NCBI RefSeq assembly: GCF_025370755.1
Contig: NZ_JAMXFC010000003.1
Span: 186,001 to 250,000 of the forward strand
Length of the DNA: 64,000 bases
Direction: 5' to 3'
DNA from: Laspinema sp. D2d
GTDB taxonomy: Bacteria; Cyanobacteriota; Cyanobacteriia; Cyanobacteriales; Laspinemataceae
In this document: positions 10,507 through 21,200 of the stretch, piece after piece
How the letters are laid out: each line of letters starts with the position of its first letter
Numbering within the stretch: position 1 is the first letter of the stretch
Notes under the pieces: model-generated
What the model was told of the DNA's origin: nothing
The model's database searches: none
The model's input: only the letters and a program-made list of their open reading frames with translations
Position numbers and translations under genes: made by a program

Positions 10507-11274
10507 TTATTCCTTTCTTTGCAACCAAGCCCCAGGCCAATGAGTAACATTTTTTGTTAATTCACTTTCATTAAACGGCCATTTTGGTTGTTCTAAGAAA
10601 AACTCTGGATGCTGTTGAACAAATTCAGTGGCGGCGGCTGTTGGATTATCAAAAGTCCACTCGGATTGACCCCTAGGCACATCACTCAATTCTTGCATAA
10701 TTCCATCCGTTGCCACGAGATAAGAACCCGGAGTTACGAAGTCTCCGTAGGCTTCTAACTCGGCTAAAACGTGCGCTTTTGTATGGCAAGAATCGAGAAT
10801 AACCATCACCGTTTCTCCCGGTTTAACCGTCGATTTAACCTGATGGACGAGTTCCGGTTCTATGGAGTTACCTTCTACTAAGGTAATGTAAGGGAACAGT
10901 TCATGGGCTTCGATCGCCTTGCGGTTGTGGGGTCGAATCTCGATATCAATCCCTATCACTCTCCCTTGGGCGATCGCTTTACACAAACTCGCATAATAAA
11001 TTAAAGAACCCCCATGAGCAACTCCAGTTTCTATAATCACATCCGGTTTCACTCGATAAATTGCTTCTTGAATCCGGATCATATCCTCCGGAAGTTGGAT
11101 GATCGGTCTTCCCATCCAGCTAAAAGTATAGGGATATTTCTGATTCCATCCCACTTTTACCCATTGCTGAGAAATTAGTTCAAAGGCTTTTTTAGAATAC
11201 AAGTCTATACAGACCTGTGTTCCCTCAATTTCTTGGATAAGTTGTTGTTTGTCTGTGTCAATTATCAATTTCAT
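10507..11274 (-). CDS. CmcI/cephalosporin-hydroxylase family protein (probable sugar methyltransferase)
   Basis: The protein matches the CmcI family: a Rossmann core with IIETGVAHGGSLIYYASL, then VIGIDIEIRPHNRKAI and VMVILDSCHTKAHVLAELEAYG. Members in polysaccharide clusters are usually SAM-dependent O-methyltransferases of sugars, although the family is named after cephalosporin hydroxylase. An ATG at 11274 (MKLIIDTDKQQ) is preferred; an in-frame GTG at 11313 would overlap the upstream SDR gene. It starts 14 bases after that gene's stop and sits 24 bases before the giant glycosyltransferase. It may methylate the sugar made by the operon. Confidence 0.8.
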   Translation of the reverse strand: MKLIIDTDKQQLIQEIEGTQVCIDLYSKKAFELISQQWVKVGWNQKYPYTFSWMGRPIIQLPEDMIRIQEAIYRVKPDVIIETGVAHGGSLIYYASLCKAIAQGRVIGIDIEIRPHNRKAIEAHELFPYITLVEGNSIEPELVHQVKSTVKPGETVMVILDSCHTKAHVLAELEAYGDFVTPGSYLVATDGIMQELSDVPRGQSEWTFDNPTAAATEFVQQHPEFFLEQPKWPFNESELTKNVTHWPGAWLQRKE

Positions 11275-11288
11275 AGGTCTAACTTTCT

Positions 11289-12197
11289 CTATCCCTTGGT
11301 CTGATTTTTCCACCAGCTAACTGCTTCATTTAAGCCGTGATTTAGACTGAATTTAGGTTGCCAACCCAGCTCATCCTTTAACCGGCTTATATCTCCAACG
11401 AGTAAGGGTGGATCGTTTGCAAAAGTGGGAATTACGCCGAGTTCAATCAACTCTTCCCCATTTAGAATTTCTGCAATCTGGTAGATTATATCCTTTAAGG
11501 GAACGGGTTGACCCGATGCAATATTAATTGGACCAGAAACTGGACTATCTAACAAGCTAACAAAGGCATCGGCTACATCTTCAACATAGAGAAAATCTCG
11601 CATTTGCTTACCGTGGGAACAAGATGCCGTTTTTCCTTGCAACAGGGAACGAATTACGGAGGGAACGAGGCGATCGCCATATTCATGAGGTCCATAAGCA
11701 AAAAATATTCGTCCCCAAGCACTACTGATTCCGGTTTGTGCCGCGTAAGCATTCAACAAATTCTGGAGGGAGTTTTTACAAACTCCATACAAGGTTTTAG
11801 GGACTAAAGGCGTCACCTTTTCAGAACAATATCCATAGTCCCAATTATACTCGGCACAGGTCCCCGCCATAACCACTCGATCTCCTCCATATCGAGCAAA
11901 TTCTTGTAATAAACTTAAACTCCCCTGTACCCACTGAAAATTGTCTAAAGCAGTCCAGTATTTTCCGGGGACCGCAAACCAAGCAAAATGTAATAAATGA
12001 CTCGGTTTAACTTCGGACATTAACCGGGATACCTCTGCTGATTCTAGCAGATTAGCTTGATGCCAATGCACTTCTGAATGACATGAATTAATGGGTTGAG
12101 AAGAAACTGCATGAACCTCATACCCTTTGTCTAATAAAAAGGGTAAAGAATGCTGGCCGATAAAGCCTGTGCCTCCGGTTACTAGAACTTTTTTCAT
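11289..12197 (-). CDS. NAD(P)-dependent epimerase/reductase (extended SDR)
   Basis: An extended short-chain dehydrogenase of 302 residues with an N-terminal GGTGFIG nucleotide-binding motif and a catalytic YGVCK (YxxxK). It also has a DFLYVEDVADAF segment typical of nucleotide-sugar enzymes. It overlaps the 3,5-epimerase gene by 4 bases, indicating translational coupling. In context it most likely reduces the C4 ketone of the CDP-6-deoxy-4-keto sugar after methylation and epimerisation, the last step of donor synthesis. The exact stereochemistry cannot be predicted. Confidence 0.85.
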   Translation of the reverse strand: MKKVLVTGGTGFIGQHSLPFLLDKGYEVHAVSSQPINSCHSEVHWHQANLLESAEVSRLMSEVKPSHLLHFAWFAVPGKYWTALDNFQWVQGSLSLLQEFARYGGDRVVMAGTCAEYNWDYGYCSEKVTPLVPKTLYGVCKNSLQNLLNAYAAQTGISSAWGRIFFAYGPHEYGDRLVPSVIRSLLQGKTASCSHGKQMRDFLYVEDVADAFVSLLDSPVSGPINIASGQPVPLKDIIYQIAEILNGEELIELGVIPTFANDPPLLVGDISRLKDELGWQPKFSLNHGLNEAVSWWKNQTKG

Positions 12198-12727
12198 TTC
12201 ACGAAATCTGCATAACTGTTATCTTTGTCAGAAATAATCAAAGGATTGGTAGTCGGCCATTTTATCCCAAATGCTGGATCATTCCATCGCACCCCTCTTG
12301 CACTTTCTGGATAATAAAATTCTGACATTTGATAAAAGACTTCAGTCTGATCCACTAAGGTTTGAAATCCATGAGCAAATCCCTCGGGGATGTAAAGCAT
12401 CCGGTGGTTTTCTGCGGTGAGTTCTACCCCAACCCATTGGGTAAACGTGGGAGAGGTAGGACGCATATCGATAATCACATCATAAATTGCACCCTGAGTA
12501 CATCGGACTAATTTAGTTTCGCCATGAGGAGGGAGTTGATAATGCATCCCACGTAGGGTTCCCGACTTGGAGTTAAAGGAGATATTACATTGGACAAGGG
12601 CGGAATTTAACCCTCGGTCATCAAATTCTCGCTGACACCAAGTTCGAGCAAAAAATCCCCGGTTGTCTGTTAATTGTTCCGGTTCAATAATCCATACGCT
12701 TTCTAATTTTGTTTCGGTAAAAATCAT
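12194..12727 (-). CDS. rfbC: dTDP-4-dehydrorhamnose 3,5-epimerase family protein (RmlC/RfbC-like)
   Basis: A 177-residue cupin of the RmlC family. It contains the signature TLRGMHYQLPPHGETKLVRCTQGAIYDVIIDMR, which carries the catalytic His and the conserved Lys, and the MLYIPEGFAHGF motif. The family epimerises C3 and C5 of nucleotide 4-keto-6-deoxyhexoses. Its partners here make CDP-linked rather than dTDP-linked sugars, so the true substrate is probably a CDP-4-keto-6-deoxy (C-methylated) hexose. It ends 4 bases inside the SDR gene and starts 29 bases after the C-methyltransferase. Confidence 0.88.
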   Translation of the reverse strand: MIFTETKLESVWIIEPEQLTDNRGFFARTWCQREFDDRGLNSALVQCNISFNSKSGTLRGMHYQLPPHGETKLVRCTQGAIYDVIIDMRPTSPTFTQWVGVELTAENHRMLYIPEGFAHGFQTLVDQTEVFYQMSEFYYPESARGVRWNDPAFGIKWPTTNPLIISDKDNSYADFVK

Positions 12728-12756
12728 GGGAGGTTTGGTCCTTGATGACTGGCTTA

Positions 12757-13998
12757 TTATAAAATTTTAATTTCAGGAATAGGTAAAATAAAGTGTCCCC
12801 CGTTCTGCCTATAATCCGTTTGTTGTTTAAGAATCTCCTCGGCAAAATTCCAGGTTAAAAGTAAGACATAATCCGGCATGGCTTCTAGTAATTTTTCGGG
12901 AGCATAAATTGGCAAATGAGTTCCTGGTGTGTATCGACCTTGCTTAATTTGACTGCGGTCTACAACAAAATCAAGGAGATGTTTATCGATTCCAAAATAG
13001 TTGAGTAAGGTGCTACCTTTAGCGGAGGCTCCATAGACCGCAATTGTTTTGTTTTGGGTTTTTAGTTCCCCGAGTAGGTTGAGGAGATTTTGGCGCAACT
13101 CTTCAACATTTTTTCGGAAATTTTGGTAGAAGTCTACCTGATTAACGCCCCAATTTTTTTCGGTTTCGAGTAGGGCCAGAACTTGAGCCGATCGCCGATT
13201 TAACCCGCTGCATTCTTTCTGTACAAATATCCGTAATGACCCCCCATGAATCGGTAGTTCTTCAACGGCTACAATCTTTAACCCATGTCGCTGAAATAAG
13301 TAGTCCAGCGCGGTTATAGAAAAGTAACAAAGATGTTCATGATAGATGGTATCAAATTCGACATTATCAATTAATTCTTTGAGGTAAGGCACCTCAATTA
13401 CCGCTGTTCCCTGTTCTTTCAGAAGAATATTAATTCCAGCAACAAAGCCGTTCAAATCTGGCACATGAGCGAGAACGTTATTGGCATGAATGATATCCGC
13501 TTGTTTGCCCTGTTGTTTGAGTTGTTGGGCGAGGGTTTCTCCAAAAAATTCACTTAGGGTAGGAATTCCTCGCTGATTTTGGGCAACGGTGGCAATATTG
13601 ACCGCTGGTTCGATACCCAGGACGGGAATTCCTTGTTGATGATAATATTGGAGTAAATAGCCATCATTGCTGGCAATTTCTATGACCAAGCTCTCGGGGG
13701 ATAAGTGGCGATCGCCTATTAACTGAGTCGCAATTGTTTGGGCATTGTCCAACACGGTATCGGAAAACGAAGAAAAATAAACATACTCCCGAAACAGTTG
13801 CTCAGGCGGCACCGTTTCGGTAATTTGAACTAACGTACAATGAGGACAGAAGGCCAAATCTAGGGGATATTTGGGTTCCGGTTCCTTAAGTTGGTCAGCG
13901 GTGAGCAACCGATTGGCTAACGGAGTTTCACCCAAGGACAAAATCAATTCTAACCCGGTTTTTCCACAGGAACGACAGGGATTCCATAAACCGCTCAT
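12757..13998 (-). CDS. Nucleotide-sugar C-methyltransferase
   Basis: A 413-residue protein with the three-part architecture of sugar C-methyltransferases such as TylC3. First is an N-terminal zinc-binding segment (CRSCG...CPHC). Next is a SAM-binding Rossmann core ([15 protein letters not shown], then GIEPAVNIA). Last is a C-terminal domain with [17 protein letters not shown]. Such enzymes add a methyl branch, usually at C3, to 4-keto nucleotide sugars. It overlaps the CDP-glucose dehydratase by 4 bases, fitting use of CDP-4-keto-6-deoxyglucose as substrate. A C3 position is inferred from characterised relatives. Confidence 0.85.
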   Translation of the reverse strand: MSGLWNPCRSCGKTGLELILSLGETPLANRLLTADQLKEPEPKYPLDLAFCPHCTLVQITETVPPEQLFREYVYFSSFSDTVLDNAQTIATQLIGDRHLSPESLVIEIASNDGYLLQYYHQQGIPVLGIEPAVNIATVAQNQRGIPTLSEFFGETLAQQLKQQGKQADIIHANNVLAHVPDLNGFVAGINILLKEQGTAVIEVPYLKELIDNVEFDTIYHEHLCYFSITALDYLFQRHGLKIVAVEELPIHGGSLRIFVQKECSGLNRRSAQVLALLETEKNWGVNQVDFYQNFRKNVEELRQNLLNLLGELKTQNKTIAVYGASAKGSTLLNYFGIDKHLLDFVVDRSQIKQGRYTPGTHLPIYAPEKLLEAMPDYVLLLTWNFAEEILKQQTDYRQNGGHFILPIPEIKIL

Positions 13999-15020
13999 CT
14001 GCCCCCTCCTAAAAATATTTTATACCAATCAATCGTGCGTTCTAATCCTTCTTTTAGAGAGAATAACGGATGCCAATTCAGCATTTTTTTAGCTTTAGCT
14101 GCACTTAAATATTGATACCGAATTTCATTAGAGGCTTCCCCTCGAATCTCAGGTTCTAAATCCGAACCCATTAAGGTTAAAATCTGCTCGACTAATTCTA
14201 AGACGGTGACTTGAGTTTCCGTGGAAAAATTAAAGGCTTGACCCCGTAAATCCCGGTTCTGCGCCAGTTCTTCCGCCAAGAGAATATAAGCGGCGGCCCC
14301 ATCTTCTACATAAAAGTAATCTCGAATATATTGACCATCGGAACGGATGATAGGCCGATCGCCTCGTAATACTGACCGAATTGTTCCCGGGACGATCCGA
14401 TTCCAATTCAAATCCCCGCCCCCATAAAAGTTACCACACCGGGTAATTGCCACGGGTAAATCATAGGTTTTAGCATAGGCTTGGGCGATTAAATCCGCAC
14501 AAGATTTACTAACATCATAGGGATGACGACCCATTAAAGGCGTCTCTTCATTATAGGGGAGTTGCTGGGCTTCGCCGTAGGCTTTATCCGATGAAGCGAG
14601 GACAATTTGCTTCACCGTTGGACTATGACGGCAAGCTTCTAAAATCGACCAAGTACCGGCAATATTCGCCTCAAAAGTAGAGATGGGATTACGGTTGGCG
14701 ATCGCTACAATCGTTTGAGCAGCCAAATGAATCACCGTATCAATTTCATATTCTCCCATCGCCCGTTCTAACAGCGATTGGTCCTGAATATCCCCCCGCA
14801 CAATTTTGACCTGTTCAATCCCCTGACTGCGGACCAGTTCACTTTGAGGAACCCAATCCCGAACCAGACAAACCACATCCGCGCCTAAGTCCAGTAATTG
14901 CTTGACCACCCAACCCCCAACCAGGCCCGTGGCCCCTGAAATCAAGGTTGGACGATCCTGCCAAAACCGGCGTTCGCGCAGCGTCTCGGAACGAGAATCG
15001 CCCTTTACATTTAATCCCAT
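13995..15020 (-). CDS. rfbG: CDP-glucose 4,6-dehydratase
   Basis: An extended SDR that converts CDP-glucose to CDP-4-keto-6-deoxyglucose. It shows the GATGLVGGW nucleotide-binding motif, ASSDKAYGE (the SDK motif of 4,6-dehydratases) and YDVSK (YxxxK). It also has [22 protein letters not shown], which is highly typical of RfbG. The ATG at 15020 (MGLNVKGDS) is preferred because it overlaps the end of rfbF by only 10 bases; an upstream in-frame start at 15098 would overlap much more. It is coupled to the C-methyltransferase by a 4-base overlap. Confidence 0.92.
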   Translation of the reverse strand: MGLNVKGDSRSETLRERRFWQDRPTLISGATGLVGGWVVKQLLDLGADVVCLVRDWVPQSELVRSQGIEQVKIVRGDIQDQSLLERAMGEYEIDTVIHLAAQTIVAIANRNPISTFEANIAGTWSILEACRHSPTVKQIVLASSDKAYGEAQQLPYNEETPLMGRHPYDVSKSCADLIAQAYAKTYDLPVAITRCGNFYGGGDLNWNRIVPGTIRSVLRGDRPIIRSDGQYIRDYFYVEDGAAAYILLAEELAQNRDLRGQAFNFSTETQVTVLELVEQILTLMGSDLEPEIRGEASNEIRYQYLSAAKAKKMLNWHPLFSLKEGLERTIDWYKIFLGGGR

Positions 15021-15781
15021 ACCTTCCAAGGTGGATTTCCCCCTTCCCACAAACTTTCTAACAGCCGCACATCCCGCAATGTGTCCATACATTGCCAAAA
15101 GCCGTCATGGCGATAAGCCGCTAACTGACCCGCTTCTGCTAACCGTTCCAATCCTTCCGCTTCCAAACTGGTTTGGTCCCCTTCTAAATACTCGAAAATT
15201 CCCGGTTCTAACACCAGAAACCCTCCATTAATCCAGCCCTCGCCAATTTGGGGTTTTTCTGTGAATTTTGCCACCAAATTCCCGTCAAAAATAATCCCCC
15301 CAAATCGGGCGGGAGGACGAACCGCAGTTAAGGTAGCGAGTCTTCCTTGAACCCGATGAAAAGCCCATAAGTCTTGGAGATTAATATTACTGACTCCATC
15401 GCCATAGGTGACCAGAAAGGGTTGATTTTTCAACCAAGGTTGTAAGCGTTTAACTCGTCCTCCGGTCAGGGTATCCAAGCCGGTTTCAATTAAATTTACG
15501 GTCCAATCTTCCGATTCACTATTATGAACATGAACTTGACCTTGGGTCAGATTCACAGTCATATTTCCATTCAGGGGATAGTAATCTAGGAAATAACGCT
15601 TGATGGCTTCTCCCTTATACCCCAAGGCAATAAAAAACTCTTTAAACCCATAGTGAGCATAGAGTTTCATAATATGCCAAAGGATAGGTCGGCCCCCAAT
15701 TTCGACCAAGGGTTTAGGCTTGACTTCGGTTTGTTCAGCGAGGCGAGTGCCTAGACCCCCCGCTAGAATAACGACTTGCAT
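15011..15781 (-). CDS. rfbF: Glucose-1-phosphate cytidylyltransferase
   Basis: This 256-residue nucleotidyltransferase begins [38 protein letters not shown], the activating motif of the family. It contains [10 protein letters not shown] and the [13 protein letters not shown] and [12 protein letters not shown] segments characteristic of RfbF. It makes CDP-glucose from CTP and glucose 1-phosphate, the first committed step of CDP-6-deoxyhexose synthesis. It is the first gene of the seven-gene minus-strand operon (15781 to 5047), and its end overlaps rfbG by 10 bases. Confidence 0.95.
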   Translation of the reverse strand: MQVVILAGGLGTRLAEQTEVKPKPLVEIGGRPILWHIMKLYAHYGFKEFFIALGYKGEAIKRYFLDYYPLNGNMTVNLTQGQVHVHNSESEDWTVNLIETGLDTLTGGRVKRLQPWLKNQPFLVTYGDGVSNINLQDLWAFHRVQGRLATLTAVRPPARFGGIIFDGNLVAKFTEKPQIGEGWINGGFLVLEPGIFEYLEGDQTSLEAEGLERLAEAGQLAAYRHDGFWQCMDTLRDVRLLESLWEGGNPPWKVWD

Positions 15782-15910
15782 CGAATCTACTACGTTTGAA
15801 AATCCATGAATTTAGACCGAATGTTCAGGGGGGGTTTGTTTAAGGTTGGGAGGCGATCGCCTAGGGAGTTTTCCACTGTTTTCCCAACCGGCTGTTTAGA
15901 CTCAACCGGA

Positions 15911-16270
15911 TTAACCCGCCTGCTCTAAATACAGATTGAGGTCCTCCACCAAACGGGTGAGTTCCGCTTCGGTACTCAGGCGAATGCGATCGTCGCGTAG
16001 GGTAATCAGTACCTTGGCGGCAAAGGGGGTGGGGTAAATATTGGGATTGCAGAAAATTTCTAAAAACACATCCCCAGTAGAACGATATTCCATCGGTTTC
16101 TGGGGGGTCGGTTTGCCGGAACCGACGCCGGGGGTTGCTTTTGATGCGACGGCTTTAAGCTGCTGCATCAGGTCGTTGATGGCCGCCTGCAAGTCCCGCG
16201 CTGCTTCGGGCGAGAACCGAAACGAGACGGAACCCTCGATTAAATTTAGGGTGAGTTGAGAACCAGACAT
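15911..16270 (-). CDS. Conserved hypothetical cyanobacterial protein
   Basis: A protein of about 119 residues (MSGSQLTLNLIEGSVSFRFSPEAARDLQ...). It is soluble and amphipathic, with a helical central segment (DLQAAINDLMQQLKAV), a Pro/Gly linker and a C-terminal beta-rich part ending DLNLYLEQAG. I do not recognise a functional family. An upstream in-frame ATG at 16324 would add 18 residues, but the internal ATG at 16270 gives a more typical hydrophilic start. It is divergent from the metal transporter. Confidence 0.65.
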   Translation of the reverse strand: MSGSQLTLNLIEGSVSFRFSPEAARDLQAAINDLMQQLKAVASKATPGVGSGKPTPQKPMEYRSTGDVFLEIFCNPNIYPTPFAAKVLITLRDDRIRLSTEAELTRLVEDLNLYLEQAG

Positions 16271-16392
16271 GAGGGATCTACTTTTAATATTCGGTTTCTT
16301 TATGGTAAGGGGGAAGGGGGACATTGAGATCTGTAAACTGCCAAAGAAACCGAATGCCCTACAATTTTTGTAGGTTGCATAAGGAAAGATCC

Positions 16393-17325
16393 GTGGCTAC
16401 AGATAATCGGGTTGAAGTTCGCCGGGTACTCCTGATTACCCTGGGCTTAAATTTGGTCGTGTTGGGAATTAAAGCGGTGGTGGGGACCTTAACGGGTTCC
16501 CTGAGTTTGTTGGCGGATGCATTGCATAGTGTGACCGATAGTGCCAATAATATTTTGGGTTTGGTGACGAATCATTTCGCCTCTCCCCATCCCGATCGCG
16601 AACATCCTTATGGACATCAGAAGTTTGATGCAGTGGGGGCTTTGGGGATTGCGGCCTTTTTAGGGGTGGCCTGTTTTGAAATTCTCAGCAGTGCGATCGC
16701 CCGCATTTTCTTTGGGGAGGGAACGCGGGTGGAAGTTTCCCCCCAAGACCTCTGGATTTTGCTGATTGTTTTGGGAATCAATATTTTTGTCGCCTTCTAT
16801 GAACGAACTGTGGGTCGGCGAATTGGGAGCAGTATTCTGATTGCTGATGCCAAACATACCATGAGCGATGTTTGGGTAACCATCATCGTGATGGCGGGGT
16901 TAATTGCGATTACTTTTGCCGATCGCTGGCCTTGGTTGCAATGGGTGGATGTGATGTTAGCCTTTCCCGTAGCCTTGTTGGTGTTTAGAAGTGGGTGGGA
17001 AGTGTTGACGGATAATTTGCCCTGGTTGGTGGATAAAATGGCGATCGCCCCAGAAGCGATTCACGCTATTACCATGCAAGTTCCCGGGGTTCTCAACTGT
17101 CATAATATTGCCTCTCGGGGAGTGGTCGGACGTCAGGTGTTTATTGAAATGCATCTGATTGTTGATGCCAATGATGTTGAAACCGCCCACGCCATTACAG
17201 AAGAAGTGGAAGCGCGTTTACAAGGGCGATTTTCCCCGGCCCGGATTTTGATTCACATTGAACCGCCTCGATATCAATCCTCAGAGATTAGCTATGAGCC
17301 GGAATCTCCTCAACCCCTTGAATAA
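16393..17325 (+). CDS. Cation diffusion facilitator (CDF) family metal exporter
   Basis: A protein of about 310 residues with five to six membrane segments and the two CDF metal-site signatures: LADALHSVTDSANNILG in the second helix (HxxxD) and ADAKHTMSDVWVT in the fifth (HxxxD). A cytosolic C-terminal domain follows, with HNIASRGVVGRQVFIEMHLIVD. Members export Zn, Fe, Co, Mn or Cd in exchange for protons; the HxxxD pairs do not settle which metal. The GTG at 16393 is chosen because AAGGAAAG lies 5 to 10 bases upstream; an earlier in-frame TTG at 16324 has no such site. Confidence 0.88.
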   Translation: MATDNRVEVRRVLLITLGLNLVVLGIKAVVGTLTGSLSLLADALHSVTDSANNILGLVTNHFASPHPDREHPYGHQKFDAVGALGIAAFLGVACFEILSSAIARIFFGEGTRVEVSPQDLWILLIVLGINIFVAFYERTVGRRIGSSILIADAKHTMSDVWVTIIVMAGLIAITFADRWPWLQWVDVMLAFPVALLVFRSGWEVLTDNLPWLVDKMAIAPEAIHAITMQVPGVLNCHNIASRGVVGRQVFIEMHLIVDANDVETAHAITEEVEARLQGRFSPARILIHIEPPRYQSSEISYEPESPQPLE

Positions 17326-18296
17326 TTGGCGGACTTTGCCATCACGAGGACAACCTCTGCTAAGAATCTCCGTTAAAAAATCCGTCGTTTTCCACAGATT
17401 GATATCAGTTTTCCACAGATTTTTGCTAGTTTTCCCCAAAAAATCAAGCCGTTCTAGGTTTTTAGGTTTCTAAATCAGTGGGGTGTTTCTGTGGTAAATA
17501 TTAGACCGCTTGCTTGTATTCTATAGACCTCTTGCAAAAATCCGGATTGATCCCCCCAGCCCCCCTTAAAAACGCCAATCGGCTTTAAAGAATTTTGTAA
17601 GAAGTCTTATGAGCGATCGCCCCAACCCTCCCTCAAGTCCCCTTCTCCTCCCCCAGATCAAAAGGAACCCACAGGAATAAAGGGTTGATTCCCCAAGAAC
17701 TTGAGAAAAGTCTGCAATCGGTCTGATTCAGTCTCTCTCTCCAATGACACCACCGGAGAGACCCAGGTAGCCCCTGACAACTTTCATTCCAGATTGAGAC
17801 CCTCTATATCCTCATTAGACTTGTTGCTTTCATTCGATGAGCCATCCCTCGAACCCCTGGATCAAACGCTAATCGGCTGGAGACAATTCTGCAATAGGCC
17901 TATTCTTTTTCTTCACTGGGGCAAATTTATAGTTTGCGGGAGAAGAAAGGGTAAAAATCCGTATTTTCATCATAGACAAAAAACCGGATTTTTGGAATAA
18001 TCAATTTACGCTAGGGCGTTGACACACTCTTAAATACAAAGGAGAAAAAACGGGTTTTTGACCCTGACTTGTGACTAATTAGCAGAAATCTTGTTAAAAA
18101 CCCCGTTGGTATTCCCTGCCTTGTACCTACACCCTAGAAGGCAAACTTGACTGTACCATCCTCTATGACTTGTGATCGGCTAATTATTTGTAGCTAAAGA
18201 TGTCTCCATTGGGTAGCAGAATAGGGCAGGGCCGAGCAAATCAGGTGAAAAAACGTTCAAAATAACCCACCCTTCTCTCAGATTGGATCAAAGATT
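17326..18296. other. Intergenic region with DnaA-box-like cluster and palindromes
   Basis: No supported protein gene. It holds three 21-bp phased 9-mers (17387-17449) and two palindromes of the interspersed repeat family (AAAAAACCGGATTTTT near 17970 and AAAAAACGGGTTTTT near 18045). An open frame at 17701-18000 has no ribosome-binding site and low-complexity content, and is not called. Confidence 0.5.
17387..17449 (+). promoter_or_regulatory. Three 21-bp phased DnaA-box-like sites
   Basis: TTTTCCACA occurs at 17388-17396 and 17409-17417, and TTTTCCCCA (one mismatch) at 17430-17438. All are in the same orientation and exactly 21 bases apart, so they face the same side of the helix. TTTTCCACA matches the DnaA-box consensus reported for cyanobacteria. 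An A-rich run follows directly. The protein-coding strand switches from mostly minus to mostly plus about 1 kb to the left. No dnaA or dnaN gene is in the window, so an origin is not proven; a DnaA-titrating or regulatory site is also possible. Confidence 0.4.
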
Positions 18297-21200
18297 ATGA
18301 ATACTATTTCTAAATACAAGAGGCTAGAAAAGATTTATGAAGGTCAGGATACGGTAGTTTATCGAGGCCAGAGTACCTTAGATCAAACCCCCGTTATTTT
18401 AAAAATTTTAAAAAATGAGCATCCTAGCCTGAAGGAGGTCATCAATTTAAAGCAAGAATATGAAATTTCCAAGTTCTTGGATTTAACTGGGGCAATTAAA
18501 GCCTATGAATTAGAAAAATTTGAAAATAAACTTTTTTTAGTTTTAGAAGATTTTGGAGGCAAAGATTTAAGTGAATTTCTGGCGAATGAATCCCTAAATG
18601 TTAAGGATGTTTTAAACATTGGAATTCAATTGGCCGATGTCCTTAATCAGTTGCATGGAAATCATATTATTCATAAGGATATCAAGCCTCAAAATATTAT
18701 CATTCATCCAGTTACCAAACAGGTTAAACTGAGTGATTTTAGTATTGCCTCGCGCCTCAATCGAGAGCACCAGGCGATCGCCAACCCGAATTCACTCCAG
18801 GGGACCCTCGCCTATATGTCCCCGGAACAAACGGGACGGATGAATCGGGCGATCGACTATCGCAGTGATTTCTATTCTTTAGGCGTCACGTTTTATCAAA
18901 TGCTAACGGGTCAACTTCCTTTCTTGACTAACGATCCGTTAGAACTGATTCATGCGCATATTGCCAAACAGCCGGTTCCTCCCCATCGGGTAAATCCAGA
19001 GATTCCCGAAGCGGTTTCAAATATCGTCATGAAACTGTTATCAAAAACCGCTGAAGAGCGATATCAAAGTGCTCAAGGGTTGAAGGTAGATTTAGAAGTT
19101 TGTTTAAATCAATTAATCTATTTTGGGGAAATTACCAATTTCCAGGCAGGGAACCAGGACAAGTCTGGACGATTTTTTATTCCCCAAAAGCTTTATGGTC
19201 GAGAACAAGAAGTTGAACAACTGTTGTCAATTTTTGAAAAAACCTGTAAGGGAACTGTAGAATTAGTGATGGTTTCTGGCTATTCTGGTATTGGAAAAAC
19301 CAGTGTCATCAATGAAATTCATAAACCTATTGTGCAATGTCGGGGATATTTTATTGAAGGCAAGTTTGACCCCTTACAGCGCAATATTCCTTATACGGCA
19401 ATTGTCAAAGCATTTTCTGATTTAGTGCGTCAGCTTTTGACCGAAACTCAAGCCCGAGTTGAGGCATGGAAAGAGAAACTATTAGAGGCATTAGGTCCGA
19501 ATAGTCAAGTCATTATTGAATTGATTCCTGAAGTGGAATTAATTATGGGTAAACAGCCTCCAGTGCCTGCACTTCCCCCGATGGAAACCCAAAATCGATT
19601 TAATCGGGTATTTCAGCAGTTCGTGCAGGTTTTTACCCAACCGGAACATCCGTTAGTGTTGTTTCTGGATGATTTGCAGTGGGTGGATGCTGCCTCCCTG
19701 AAGTTACTGGAATTACTGATTACGGATCTGGATAGTCAGTATTTGCTGGCTTTAATTGCCTATCGGGATAACGAAGTAGATGCCACTCATCCTTTGATGA
19801 TCACGGTGGAGGAACTGAAAAAAGCCGGAACAGTGGTGCATGAGTTGACGCTACAAAATTTGGATAAGATGCACGTTCAAGCGTTAGTTGCGGATACCCT
19901 TCGGGAAGACAAGGCAAAAGCCAAGTCTTTGGCCGATTTACTCTGCTATAAAACTCAAGGAAACCCCTTTTTCTTGACTCAACTTTTTCAATCTCTATAT
20001 GAGGATCAGTTATTAATTTTTGATTATAACGAGGGGATTTGGGAGTGGGATCTTGAGCAAATTCAAAGCCGGGGTATTACGGATTTGAATGTGGTGGAAT
20101 TGATGACGAGAAATATTCAAAAGCTCTCGCCATCCACCCAAGAGGTGTTAAAAGTAGCGGCTTGTATTGGGAATCGGTTTACTTTAGATGTGCTGGCGAT
20201 CGCCACGGACCAATTGGAGTCAACCACCGCAACTCAGTTATGGAAAGCCCTGCAAGTGGGATTAATTTTGCCGATTAGTGACGGATCGCGAATGGCGCTG
20301 GCAATGGGCGCTCGCCATAGCGAGAATCAAGATTTGGACGCGATTAACCCCCCGGAGGCTCATTCTTATTCTCAATCTAGCACTTATAAATTTTTGCACG
20401 ATCGCGTTCAACAAGCGGCTTATTCTCTGATTCCCGAAGAAGATAGAAAGCTCACCCACCTCAAACTCGGACAACAGTTATTAGACAAAATTGGACCGGA
20501 TGAAATTGAGGCGAATATCTTTGATATCGTCAATCAGTTAAATCGGGGAGTTGAATTACTGGGAAAAGAGTGTTTGAGGGAAGATGAATTCCTCCAATCC
20601 GAGGCGATCGCCCCTGTAGAACTCGCCCGATTAAATCTAATGGCGGGGCATAAAGCCAAGGAAGCCACTGCCTATGAAACTGCCGCCCAGTATTTAACCT
20701 TTGGTATGGAACTTCTCGCCGCTAATAGCTGGGAAGCAGAGTATCATTTGAGCTTAGATCTTCAGCTAGAAGCGGCGGAAGCCGAATATTTAAATACCAA
20801 CTATCCTCGGGCGACGGAACTCACAAATAGCTTATTAGAACGGGGAATTGAGTTACGCGATCGCGTCAAAGTTTATGAACTTCAAATCCAATTATTGATC
20901 GCCCAAAACCAGATGGTTAAGGCGATCGATACCGGGTTAACTGGAATTGCCGAGTTGGGAGTTACTCTATCAGAGGTTCCTGATGCGGGTCAGTGGGCTA
21001 TTGAATTGCCGACTTGGACGAGTTTGGAAAATTTGCCCAAAATGACCGACCCTAACAAACAGGCTGCCTTACGACTTTTAGTGGCAATTATTCCCGCTGC
21101 TTTGATTAGCAAACCCGAGATCGGTCCCTTGATTGTATTCACTCAAGTTAATCTCTGTGTTCAACATGGATATTCAGAGTTATCGCCTTATGTCTATGCC

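Noticed and set aside
13963-13975. Another TTTTCCACA inside the C-methyltransferase gene
   Set aside because: A single copy within coding sequence with no neighbours; chance occurrence.
17701-18000. 99-codon open frame in the kinase upstream region
   Set aside because: Starts with TTG, has no ribosome-binding site, shows no recognisable domain and overlaps an interspersed palindrome.
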